A DNA stretch of 64,000 bases from Rhizomys pruinosus (Eukaryota > Chordata > Mammalia > Rodentia > Spalacidae). Of the stretch, positions 50,001 to 52,600 are shown in pieces (position 1 is the stretch's first letter; every line of letters starts with the position of its first letter). The notes beneath the pieces were generated by a model. The model saw only the letters and a program-made list of their open reading frames with translations, made no database searches and had not been told where the DNA came from. The DNA lies in contig VZQC01009986.1 in the NCBI GenBank assembly GCA_009823505.1, forward strand, positions 25,401-89,400, in the 5' to 3' direction. The position numbers and the translations under genes are program-made.

Positions 50001-51908
50001 CTGCTAGAGCAGTTGATGCTCTTAACCACTGAGCCATCTCTCCAGATCCCCCCCAAAATACCTTTCTATAATTAAATTATATCCTAAACTATATGCATAG
50101 CTTTTAGATGACAAAATCTGAATGACTACTCAGCCACAAAAAGACATACACACATCCGTATGCATAGACAGCTTCAGCACCTCCCTGGGGGCCGGGGGGG
50201 GGCACCCAGGACTGCTTCAGAAATGGCTTATAGTGGCTGTGGGAACGGCAATATCAATAATTAAAAAGAATTGTCATTTTCATTTCTTAGTAATTGTGGA
50301 AAATGAAACTATTAACTTTTAAAAATGGCTCTGATGCTGTGTTGTTTCTAACCCCAGGCACTCAGGAGTCAGAGGCAAGAGGATTTAGAGTTAAAATAAA
50401 CTTGGACAGCATAGCTGCCCCAAAGAACAAAAGACCAAGAGGCTATGTGGAAAGTGTCATTTAATATTTACACATTTTATGGCTATGAAAGAGAAAATGA
50501 AAATATTTAATTTTATAAAAGAAGCTGCATCTTATATTTCTGTGAATTTTTTAATGTTTCAGAAGTAGTGGTATTAAATTTACATTATTGGGAGACCTTG
50601 TAATCAGATTTTAATTTTTTTCTATGGTGGGTTTTTTTTTGTTTGTTTGTATGTTTTTGCTTTGTTTTGGGTGGTTTTCATGTGTGTATATTTGTGTGTG
50701 TATGTGTGCGTGTGTGCATGTGTGTGTGTGTATGTGTCTGTCTGTCTGTCTGTGCTGGGGATTTTACCCCCGGCCTTCCATATGCTAGGAAAGTACTCTA
50801 CTGCTGAGCTGCATCCCCTGTTGGTACCACTTCTTAAAGGTAGTGTGGCACTCTACTTCTGTTAGTAAATCATTGAAAGTTAAGCCACTTGGAAAATTGA
50901 GGACAACTGCAGACCACTGGAGCCTACTAGTTATGAAGCTTCAGAATGTCTCCAGTCAACTTACGTCCCTCAGGGAGCTCTGATTGGCCTCACACACACC
51001 TACAAGGACAATCAGGTCATGGAGAGATCCTTTCAAAAAACAGAGTACCCTTTGACACATGCAGTTTTAGTACACTTAAGTGACCTTCTCATGTTTTGCT
51101 TGTGTATGTTCAACTGCCTCAAGGAACAGCCATAAGAATCTGTTCTTACATAAAACTAGAAAGAAAAACAGATTTTCTGGCTTTCTCTCTCTTTGTTACT
51201 TTGTTTTGTTGTGTTATTTTGCTGCTGTGTATTGAACCCTGACCATGGACATGGCAGGCATTCCCTCTCCCACTGAATTCTGTCCTGGCTGACCTTTGCA
51301 TGTCATTTCTCACGCTCCCAATTGTGTGTGCATATGTGTTTATCTTCCAATATACAGTGGGTTTATACTCCTTCTAAGATGTTGCTTATTGGAACCAGTA
51401 TTTAAAAACACGGGAACCAGAAGAATATTGCTAAAATACAGACAGTAATGCCATCGAATTAGCAGGTGTACTGATTGTACTGTCACAGAAAAAAAGAACA
51501 GCTCATGATTTTAGTTGTGCCCTGTCTTTGAGCATGCAACATAATGATGCATTTTTTTTTCTTTCACATTAATACAAAATAAGAAGTGTTAAATGATCAG
51601 AAAGCTACTTGGAGGATACCATTTAGGCAATGTGATTGTACAAATTCAACATTATATCCTGTTATTGTAGCAAGTGCAAAATTTTGATGTGAATTGAAAG
51701 CCTGTTTATCAATCTTTCCATTTGTAGTTCCTGAGGAAGATCCACTTAGGGAGCTTGCTGAGTACATGGATTCCAGAGATGAGGTCTGGGAGAAGACCTG
51801 CAACAAACAAGTTACGTTTTTGGTATATCGAGAAGGACATCAGTTGAATTTCTTTTGTGTAGTAGATAGGGGAGACGGCACTTTAACACCTTTATCTGAG
51901 TCTTTAAG
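12969..51908 (+). CDS. Zfand4: AN1-type zinc finger protein 4 (ANUBL1), first 167 codons in four exons
   Basis: Exons 12969-13152, 39055-39130, 39765-39826 and 51728-51908 total 503 nt and join in phase (1, 2, 1, 2) at AG/GT sites. The protein starts [20 protein letters not shown]. From residue 28 to about 103 it is a ubiquitin-like domain ([10 protein letters not shown], then [32 protein letters not shown]) that follows ubiquitin closely. A conserved second block follows ([31 protein letters not shown]). This is the known ZFAND4 amino-terminal arrangement. The remaining exons, including the C-terminal AN1 zinc finger, lie beyond 64000. The cellular role is poorly known; the domains suggest ubiquitin-pathway binding. 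No disabling change is seen. Confidence 0.95.
13153..13858. other. Zfand4 intron 2, 5' end, nothing recognised
   Basis: This is AT-rich intronic sequence just after the exon 2 donor, without a recognisable repeat. Confidence 0.45.
13935..14201 (-). mobile_element. B4-family SINE, diverged
   Basis: A central GAGACAGGATCTCTCACTGA block, a B1-like middle and an ID-like end (GGTTCTGAGGAATTGAATTC, then TTGCAAGGCA and CTCTAGCC) read on the minus strand. This is the B1/ID composite I associate with B4. Confidence 0.6.
14331..14463 (-). mobile_element. B1 SINE
   Basis: A T-rich start, GTCTCCCTATAGCCC, GTAGACCAGACTGGGC, and GGGATTAAAGGCATTTGCCA are a reverse B1. Confidence 0.8.
14490..14920 (-). mobile_element. 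LINE-1 3' UTR remnant
   Basis: This block (TCCATTCACTGGAGCCTTCT, CAGCCATCTGTTGACACAG) recurs in related form at 17.4-17.8 kb and 22.3-22.7 kb. Recurrence beside L1 coding remnants suggests an old rodent L1 3' UTR; family assignment is inferred. Confidence 0.45.
15023..15174 (+). mobile_element. B1 SINE, full length
   Basis: AAGCTAAGCGTGGTGGCGCA through CCTGTCTCGAAAAGACC and an A tail. It is very close to the window's consensus B1, hence young. Confidence 0.9.
15252..15319. repeat. Polypyrimidine (CTC/CTT) tract
   Basis: An almost pure C/T strand of about 65 nt, strongly strand-asymmetric, adjacent to a B1. Confidence 0.75.
15679..15890 (+). mobile_element. B2-family SINE with target-site duplication
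   Basis: GGGGCTGGAGAGATGGCCTA through GTACATTCATACACATAAAA. The 15-bp repeat AAAAGCCTAGGAGGG at 15665-15679 and 15890-15904 defines the insertion. Confidence 0.9.
15970..16128 (-). mobile_element. Diverged B3/B2-like SINE
   Basis: The minus-strand end CACTGAGCCATC (as read on plus) and the preceding GATTCTGGGGACCAAACTCA are the tRNA-like end of a B3/B2 element; the rest is diverged. Confidence 0.5.
16140..16985. other. Zfand4 intron 2, nothing recognised
   Basis: No exon with plausible splice sites and no clear repeat family. Confidence 0.4.
17240..17840 (-). mobile_element. LINE-1 3' UTR remnant
   Basis: It begins TCTTTTATTCTTTGACAATT with a C-rich run (CCACTCCCCCTCAGACACCC) and continues with GTGATGTCCCCTGAGCC. 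The same order appears at 22.1-22.7 kb and in part at 49.2 kb, as expected for copies of one L1 3' end. Confidence 0.5.
18389..18555 (+). mobile_element. B1 SINE with target-site duplication
   Basis: GCCAGGCGTGGTGGTGCAGC through CTCAAAAAGACC and an A-rich tail. The direct repeat ATTCTTAAAATT is at 18375-18386 and 18556-18567. Confidence 0.88.
18590..18860 (-). mobile_element. LINE-1 3' UTR-like remnant
   Basis: Pyrimidine-rich plus-strand sequence (CCTGCCCTCCTTGCCTCCCT) continuing to CAACAGTAACACATGGACAT resembles the C-rich L1 3' ends elsewhere in this intron. Assignment is tentative. Confidence 0.35.
19380..19623 (-). mobile_element. B2-family SINE, long subfamily, with target-site duplication
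   Basis: Reverse B2 with the duplicated 17-nt segment (plus strand CTGGAGTTCTCCTGGAATTG). The 13-bp direct repeat TGTTACTAACATT lies at 19362-19374 and 19624-19636. Confidence 0.9.
19637..20130. other. Zfand4 intron 2, nothing recognised
   Basis: A minus-strand open frame runs through part of this block, but it extends into the neighbouring B2 and has no family resemblance. Confidence 0.4.
20150..20480 (-). mobile_element. Older LINE-1 3' end
   Basis: On the plus strand, CATGTACCACATTTTCATTA, CCATTTTTCAGTTGGTAGAC and GTTGTGAATAGAGCAGTAAA are the reverse of the L1 ORF2 C-terminal region seen more intact at 21.0 and 27.1 kb. Confidence 0.7.
20870..21302 (-). mobile_element. LINE-1 ORF2 C-terminal fragment
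   Basis: Minus-strand translation gives [20 protein letters not shown] and [17 protein letters not shown], the Cys/His-rich C-terminus of L1 ORF2. It closely parallels 26.9-27.3 kb. Similarity to ORF2 breaks off near 21302, where different sequence begins, so the copy is truncated or internally deleted. Confidence 0.85.
21303..22030 (-). mobile_element. Probable LINE-1-derived sequence
   Basis: 21870-22020 reads in reverse as the L1 ORF2 start region (AGATAAGGCCATTTATATTT, TATTGATTACTGACATTTTA), which recurs at 23.70-23.80 kb. The GC-richer 21.6-21.86 kb part is unassigned and may be L1 5' UTR. Confidence 0.45.
22060..23040 (-). mobile_element. LINE-1 3' UTR remnant
   Basis: A C-rich segment (CAGCGCCCCCTCCCCCACCC) followed by blocks shared with 14.5 and 17.5 kb. 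It is interrupted at 23051 by a separate insertion and resumes after 23395. Confidence 0.5.
23051..23385 (+). mobile_element. Interspersed repeat of about 335 bp with 10-bp target-site duplication
   Basis: It begins GTGGTGGTTTGGATGAGTGT and ends GAAAACTGACTAA, with AATAAACTCTTCCTTTTATA near the 3' end. TACAATTGGT flanks it at 23041-23050 and 23386-23395. I recognise the type as a common rodent medium-reiteration repeat but cannot name the family with certainty. The AATAAA-bearing end is LTR-like, while no terminal inverted repeat is visible. Confidence 0.7.
23396..25550 (-). mobile_element. LINE-1 remnants (ORF2 start, ORF1, 5' region)
   Basis: In reverse order are the ORF2-start region (23.70-23.80 kb), the ORF1/ORF2 spacer (GATTTGAGTATTCTCTGTAG), ORF1 (24.0-24.95 kb; minus-strand frame with [20 protein letters not shown]) and a GC-richer block at 25.06-25.5 kb that may be 5' UTR. 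All frames are broken. Confidence 0.65.
25567..25635. repeat. (TATC)n then (GT)n microsatellite
   Basis: About 11 perfect TATC units at 25567-25612 pass directly into a short GT run. Confidence 0.9.
25682..25893 (-). mobile_element. B4-family SINE fragment with (GGT)n
   Basis: A GGTGGTGGTGGT run is followed by CAGGCATCATCCACCTTATG, CCAGTGAGCCTCAGGGACAC and GGCGTGCACCACCATAC, a reverse B4-like body as at 13.9 kb. Confidence 0.55.
26058..26084. repeat. (CAAA)n microsatellite
   Basis: About six CAAA units in a short A-rich tract. Confidence 0.8.
26095..26460 (+). mobile_element. LINE-1 3' end, old, plus orientation
   Basis: GTTTATTGCAGCATTATTCA, TAGGTACCCATCAAAAATGG and GCAGGAAAATGGGTGGAACT are the L1 ORF2 C-terminal/3' region in sense orientation, opposite to the neighbouring L1. 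Confidence 0.75.
26907..28892 (-). pseudogene. LINE-1 ORF2p fragment: reverse transcriptase and C-terminal region
   Basis: A 661-codon open frame. Near the start it has [20 protein letters not shown] and [12 protein letters not shown], the second being the reverse-transcriptase catalytic FADD box. A thumb-like region follows ([20 protein letters not shown]), then a Cys/His-rich C-terminal segment ([14 protein letters not shown]). It ends at a natural stop. Upstream ORF2 continues in other frames, so this is the undamaged part of a broken gene. Intact ORF2 is roughly 1,280 codons. Confidence 0.92.
28893..30528 (-). pseudogene. LINE-1 ORF2p 5' half, frame-broken
   Basis: Minus-strand frames at 30046-30528 ([34 protein letters not shown]: endonuclease), 29664-29939 ([20 protein letters not shown]) and 28912-29127 ([34 protein letters not shown]) follow each other in L1 ORF2 order but in different frames. 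Confidence 0.88.
30857..31019 (-). mobile_element. B1 SINE nested in the LINE-1
   Basis: A poly-T start, GTCTCCCTGTAGCCCC, GTAGACCAGGCTGGGCC and CCAACACCGGCTGG. The L1 sequence CTGGACATGCATTCTTT is repeated on both sides (30840-30856 and 31020-31036), proving insertion into the L1. Confidence 0.92.
31037..31593 (-). pseudogene. LINE-1 ORF1p fragment
   Basis: Minus-strand translations [40 protein letters not shown] and then [31 protein letters not shown] are the RNA-recognition and C-terminal domains of L1 ORF1p. A frameshift separates the two parts near 31210; the coiled-coil start is missing. Confidence 0.9.
31600..32275. other. Zfand4 intron 2, unassigned
   Basis: Sequence after the L1 5' truncation point. 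A minus-strand open frame at 31674-31889 has no family resemblance. No clear repeat. Confidence 0.4.
32280..32314. repeat. (CA)n/(CAC)n microsatellite
   Basis: A short CA run passes into CAC/CAT units. Confidence 0.75.
32357..32565 (+). mobile_element. B2-family SINE, diverged
   Basis: GGCCTGGAGAGATGTCTCAA, GCAGAGGACCCGGGTTTGAT and GCATTGCATGACACACGTGC. Followed immediately by an oppositely oriented B2. Confidence 0.82.
32580..32792 (-). mobile_element. B2-family SINE, opposite to its neighbour
   Basis: GTATGTGTATGAATGTATTG through TCGGATTCCCCTGGAACTGG to CCATCTCTCCCAGCCCCC. It forms a tail-to-tail inverted pair with the copy at 32357. Confidence 0.85.
32890..33111 (-). mobile_element. Old LINE-1 ORF2 remnant
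   Basis: GATGAGATCTAATCTCAAAG and AATTTGCATTTCCCTGATGG reverse-match the L1 segment seen at 27.36-27.43 kb. The same L1 continues after the next B1, at 33302-33620. Confidence 0.65.
33126..33287 (-). mobile_element. B1 SINE with target-site duplication
   Basis: Reverse B1 of the window's typical sequence, flanked by TTCTGTAGTTCTTT at 33112-33125 and 33288-33301. It splits an older L1. Confidence 0.92.
33302..33621 (-). mobile_element. Old LINE-1 ORF2 remnant (continued)
   Basis: AAGAGTTTTAATTTCATGTA and CCAAGTTTCTCCAGCACCAC parallel 27.67-27.93 kb of the younger L1 in the same order. Confidence 0.65.
33622..33860 (-). mobile_element. B2-family SINE nested in old LINE-1
   Basis: Reverse B2 lacking part of the middle (CCCATGTCAAAGAGGGTGTC). 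GAGGAGAC flanks it on both sides, and L1 sequence resumes after it. Confidence 0.82.
33970..34172 (-). mobile_element. B3-like SINE
   Basis: Reverse element with a GT-rich part, TGCAGAGGTCATTTGGTTCT and CTGAGCCATCTCATTAGCC. Diverged from the B2 copies nearby. Confidence 0.55.
34180..34620 (-). mobile_element. Old LINE-1 ORF2 remnant
   Basis: GCTCAGGATTGCTTTGGTTA, TTTGGGGTCTTTTTAGTTTC and GCCAATCCTTGAGCCTTGGG parallel 28.1-28.5 kb of the younger L1. With 32.9-33.6 kb this is one old L1 split by SINEs. Confidence 0.65.
34748..34967 (-). mobile_element. B1 fragment followed by B2 fragment
   Basis: A reverse B1 (34748-34858) breaks off inside its left end. From 34869 a reverse B2 5' portion (CTTAAAGACAGTTCTTAGGC to CCATCTCTCCAGCCCC) follows. 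Confidence 0.75.
35069..35166 (+). mobile_element. B2-type SINE 5' fragment with (CA)n and A tail
   Basis: GAGCGGGAGAGATGCTCAGC, CTTGCAGAGGACCCGGGTTC, then CACACACA and poly-A instead of the B2 3' half. Confidence 0.6.
35174..35345 (+). mobile_element. B1 SINE, indel-rich
   Basis: AAGCCAGGTGTGGTGGTGCA through CAGCTGGGGCTACAAGGGAG, with several small indels relative to other B1s, and a poly-A tail. Confidence 0.8.
35622..35861 (+). mobile_element. B2-family SINE, long subfamily, with target-site duplication
   Basis: Near-complete copy with both 17-nt segments, AACTCCAATTCCAGGAG and AACTCCAGTTCCAGGGG, in tandem. AATTTATTCTC repeats at 35611-35621 and 35862-35872. Confidence 0.92.
35985..36180 (+). 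mobile_element. B1 3' fragment and an old B1-like SINE
   Basis: CAGGGCAGCTGGAGCTACAG with CTCAAAAAGACTGG (36008-36055) is a B1 right end. CTAGGCATGGTGGTACACAT (36094 onward) is a more diverged B1 left end. Confidence 0.55.
36240..36990. other. Zfand4 intron 2, mostly unassigned
   Basis: Unique-looking sequence apart from a GT-rich microsatellite at about 36888-36912. Confidence 0.4.
37000..37208 (-). mobile_element. B3-like SINE
   Basis: TTTTATGAACATGAGTGTTT, GGCCGGAAGAGGACATTGGA and ACTAAGCCAACTTTCCAGCC read as a reverse B3. Confidence 0.7.
37255..37740 (-). mobile_element. LTR-like retroelement remnant
   Basis: Moderately GC-rich, with TTTATT (reverse AATAAA) close to its left edge, as in a reversed LTR with a poly(A) signal, and a triplicated CCTTAAG-type run at 37383-37400. 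I cannot fix clean TG/CA ends or name a family. Confidence 0.4.
37745..38240. other. Zfand4 intron 2, nothing recognised
   Basis: AT-rich sequence without clear features. Confidence 0.4.
38245..38400 (+). mobile_element. B1 SINE, upstream of Zfand4 exon 3
   Basis: GAAGCCGGGTGTGGTGGTGC through CAGCTGGGGCTACAGGGAGT and an A tail. It is complementary to the reversed B1 at 39965, the two lying either side of exons 3 and 4. Confidence 0.9.
38714..38943 (+). mobile_element. B2-family SINE with target-site duplication
   Basis: GGGGCTGAGAGATGAACTAC through GACACGGGTGCACCAACC. The 13-bp repeat GAAGTGTATTTAA is at 38701-38713 and 38944-38956. Confidence 0.92.
39055..39130 (+). CDS. Zfand4: Zfand4 exon 3 (UBL middle)
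   Basis: Acceptor cccctaag and donor gtgagt bound 76 nt encoding (G)[20 protein letters not shown] and LNDY. This is the part of the ubiquitin fold that includes the QQxLI strand. Entry phase is 1 and exit phase 2. Confidence 0.93.
39765..39826 (+). CDS. Zfand4: Zfand4 exon 4 (UBL end)
   Basis: Acceptor gttcacag and donor gtaggc bound 62 nt encoding [20 protein letters not shown] and K, the last strand of the ubiquitin-like domain. Ubiquitin's terminal GG is replaced by VGP, so processing to a free conjugatable end is not expected. Confidence 0.93.
39965..40135 (-). mobile_element. B1 SINE, downstream of Zfand4 exon 4
   Basis: Poly-T then GTCTCCCTGTAGCCCC and GTAGACCAGGCTGGCC, ending CACCACGCCCAGCT. 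An imperfect direct repeat (GGGCTTATTCTTT and AGGCTTTATTCTTT) flanks it. Confidence 0.9.
40375..40517 (+). mobile_element. B1 SINE with target-site duplication
   Basis: AAGCCGGGCGTGGTGGCGCA through CTGTCTCAAAAAG. The repeat AGAAAATTCC is at 40365-40374 and 40518-40527. Confidence 0.9.
40655..40848 (-). mobile_element. B3-like SINE
   Basis: AGGTGCCTATGGAGGCTAGA, GGATCCCCTGTAACTAGAGT and GTGAGCCATCTCTGTGGCCC read as a reverse B3. Its 5' end is part of the tandem duplication below. Confidence 0.65.
40814..40991. repeat. 89-bp tandem duplication (two copies)
   Basis: The segment starting ATGTGCTCCTAACAAGTGAG at 40814 is repeated, as far as I can compare, identically from 40903. It includes the B3 end and adjoining unique sequence. 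Confidence 0.92.
41540..41738 (+). mobile_element. B3/RSINE-like element
   Basis: GAGCTAGAGAGATGGCTCAG, then CATGAAGACCTGACTTCAAA and GCCTTCTTCTGGCCTCCACA, resemble a tRNA-derived rodent SINE distinct from the young B2 copies. Confidence 0.6.
41748..41906 (-). mobile_element. B1 SINE with target-site duplication
   Basis: Reverse B1 of typical sequence. TAATTAATC occurs at 41739-41747 and 41907-41915. Confidence 0.9.
42080..42370 (-). mobile_element. LTR-like remnant
   Basis: CATTTATTACTGTTTGGGTA, CAGTGTCCCTGAGAGG and CTCTCTAAAGCAG. The motif order is shared with 48.15-48.22 kb, and reversed it places AATAAA before a short terminal part, as in an LTR. Confidence 0.4.
42803..43025 (-). mobile_element. 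B2-family SINE with target-site duplication
   Basis: Reverse B2 of the short subfamily. The 17-bp direct repeat ATGATTTTGTTCTTTTT is at 42786-42802 and 43026-43042. Confidence 0.93.
43413..43758. repeat. Minisatellite, 68-bp unit, five copies
   Basis: GACATTCAGGATGCTGGTGG starts units at 43413, 43481, 43549, 43617 and 43685, with a partial sixth at 43753. Spacing is exactly 68 bp, with few substitutions (for example GGGGGACTGAG against GGGGGATTGAG). Confidence 0.95.
43846..44008 (-). mobile_element. B1 SINE with 18-bp target-site duplication
   Basis: Long poly-T, then a reverse B1. CCCATGTGTCCTTATCTT repeats at 43828-43845 and 44009-44026. Confidence 0.93.
44343..44500 (-). mobile_element. 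B1 SINE
   Basis: TTTTTGGTCTTTTTGAGACA through CACCACACCTGGCC, reverse B1 with moderate divergence. Confidence 0.88.
44584..44758. repeat. 88-bp tandem duplication (two copies)
   Basis: CTGACATAAGGCTAGACTGT begins at 44584 and again at 44672. The copies differ by a substitution (ACTGGAGA against ACTAGAGA) and T-run length. Confidence 0.92.
44765..45885. other. Zfand4 intron 4, mostly unassigned
   Basis: Contains a (GT)n(AT)n microsatellite at 45157-45202 and a short GA run near 45290. Otherwise no recognised repeat or exon. Confidence 0.45.
45157..45202. repeat. (GT)n(AT)n microsatellite
   Basis: About 12 GT units run straight into about 10 AT units. Confidence 0.92.
45898..46156 (-). mobile_element. 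B2-family SINE, long subfamily, indel-rich
   Basis: Reverse B2 with CTGGAGTTCTCCTGGAATCG but many single-base gains and losses (GTACTTCTGCTGCATGC, GGGTCTCGATTCCCCCTGG). TTTTGACTCTT flanks both sides. Confidence 0.82.
46315..46530 (+). mobile_element. B2-family SINE, long subfamily, 5' end replaced
   Basis: From GCACCGACCGCTCTTGCAGA onward the copy is near consensus, with both 17-nt segments and a clean tail. The first roughly 35 nt of B2 are missing or altered. Confidence 0.85.
47010..47045. repeat. (GT)n microsatellite
   Basis: About 17 uninterrupted GT units. Confidence 0.95.
47203..47350 (+). mobile_element. B1 SINE, diverged
   Basis: AAGCCTGGTGAAATGGCATA, AGGCCAGCCTGGCCTACATA and a tail of CTCAAAAACAAC. 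Confidence 0.75.
47500..48860 (-). mobile_element. Possible LTR-retroelement remnant and unassigned flank
   Basis: 48.15-48.22 kb (CAGTTTATTATTGCACTAGT, ACAGTGTC, TTCTCTAAAGCAG) matches the LTR-like motif order at 42.1 kb. The GC-richer 47.6-48.1 kb block has short open frames on both strands but no recognisable protein. Confidence 0.3.
48862..49060 (+). mobile_element. B1 SINE with CAACAA-rich tail
   Basis: AGTCAGGTGAGGTGGCACAT through AGGCCAGCCTGGTCTGCATG, then AACAACAATAGCAGCAGCAA. Confidence 0.75.
49200..49440 (-). mobile_element. LINE-1 3' UTR remnant
   Basis: ACTTTATTCTTTGACATTTG with a C-rich run, parallel to 17.26 kb. Confidence 0.5.
49442..49565 (+). mobile_element. Old B1-like SINE
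   Basis: GCCAGGGGTGGTGGCACACA, GGCCAGCCTGGGCTCCATAG, ending CTCAAAACCC. Confidence 0.65.
49590..49838 (-). mobile_element. B2-family SINE, long subfamily
   Basis: Reverse B2 with CTGGAGTTCTCCTGGAATTG, near consensus, ending CCATCTCTCCAGCCCCCC. It directly abuts another B2 in the same orientation. Confidence 0.9.
49845..50048 (-). mobile_element. B2-family SINE, short subfamily
   Basis: Reverse B2 without the 17-nt duplication and more diverged than its neighbour, so the neighbour probably inserted at its tail later. Confidence 0.85.
50640..50823 (-). mobile_element. GT/CTGT microsatellite and ID-family SINE
   Basis: A GT-rich run with (CTGT)n is followed by GTGCTGGGGATTTTACCCCC and ATATGCTAGGAAAGTACTCT, a reverse ID element with a box-B-like core. 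Confidence 0.65.
50825..51725. other. Zfand4 intron 4, 3' end
   Basis: A weak reverse ID-like trace (TGTATTGAACCCTGACCATG) near 51225-51290. Otherwise AT-rich intronic sequence leading to the exon 5 acceptor. Confidence 0.4.
51728..51908 (+). CDS. Zfand4: Zfand4 exon 5
   Basis: Acceptor tccatttgtag and donor gtaaat bound 181 nt. It reads (V)[20 protein letters not shown], then [17 protein letters not shown] and [14 protein letters not shown]. This conserved block directly follows the ubiquitin-like domain in ZFAND4. It exits in phase 2, so the next exon, beyond this window, must supply one base to complete the codon. Confidence 0.95.
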
Positions 51909-52209
51909 GTAAATAGGATGTTTTCATTTGAATGTCTCACTAACAAAAGGAAAAGCTATTGGTATACTTCAGGAGCCTTTGTATTTTCATTGGCTTGTCA
52001 AAATGAGAGTGTATTAACACGGAGTAAACGTAATGCACTCCCACCACCATTTCCCTAACACCAATTTTGAAATGTTCTTCACATGATTGACACTTAAAAA
52101 TAATTTCTAAATTTGAATTTTATGTGGTAGATTTAAAAAAATAGGCGAGGTGGCCCACACCTTTAATCGCAGTACTCGGGAGGCAGAGACAGTGATCATT
52201 GAATAACAT

Positions 52210-52395
52210 TGAAAATGTGTTTTCTAAGCCGGGCATGGTGGCACACATCTTTAATCCTAGTACTTGGGAGGCAGAGGCAGGTGGATCTCTGTGAGTTCAA
52301 GGCCAGCCTGGTCTACATAGCAAGTTCCAGGCCACCTGGGACTAAAGGGAAATCCTGTCTCAAAAAGACAATAATAATAATAATAATAATAACAA
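52210..52395 (+). mobile_element. B1 SINE with (AAT)n tail
   Basis: AAGCCGGGCATGGTGGCACA through CTCAAAAAGAC and about eight AAT units. A B1 left-end fragment (GGCGAGGTGGCCCACACC) lies just before at 52143-52190. Confidence 0.88.
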
Positions 52396-52600
52396 AATAA
52401 TATAAAATAAAAATTGTTTCCATTTTGTTATGAAACTCTTAAGTTGCCAGCTACATAATAGTCTTGTGATAATAGTATCCTGTTATATAACTGTAGCACA
52501 GAGAAAGGGTAAGGAAAAAATTGGTATCATTTTTAACTCTTACTTAAAAATGAAAACATCTCTTCTTTGATACTCTATAAGGGGGAGAGAAATTCTGAAA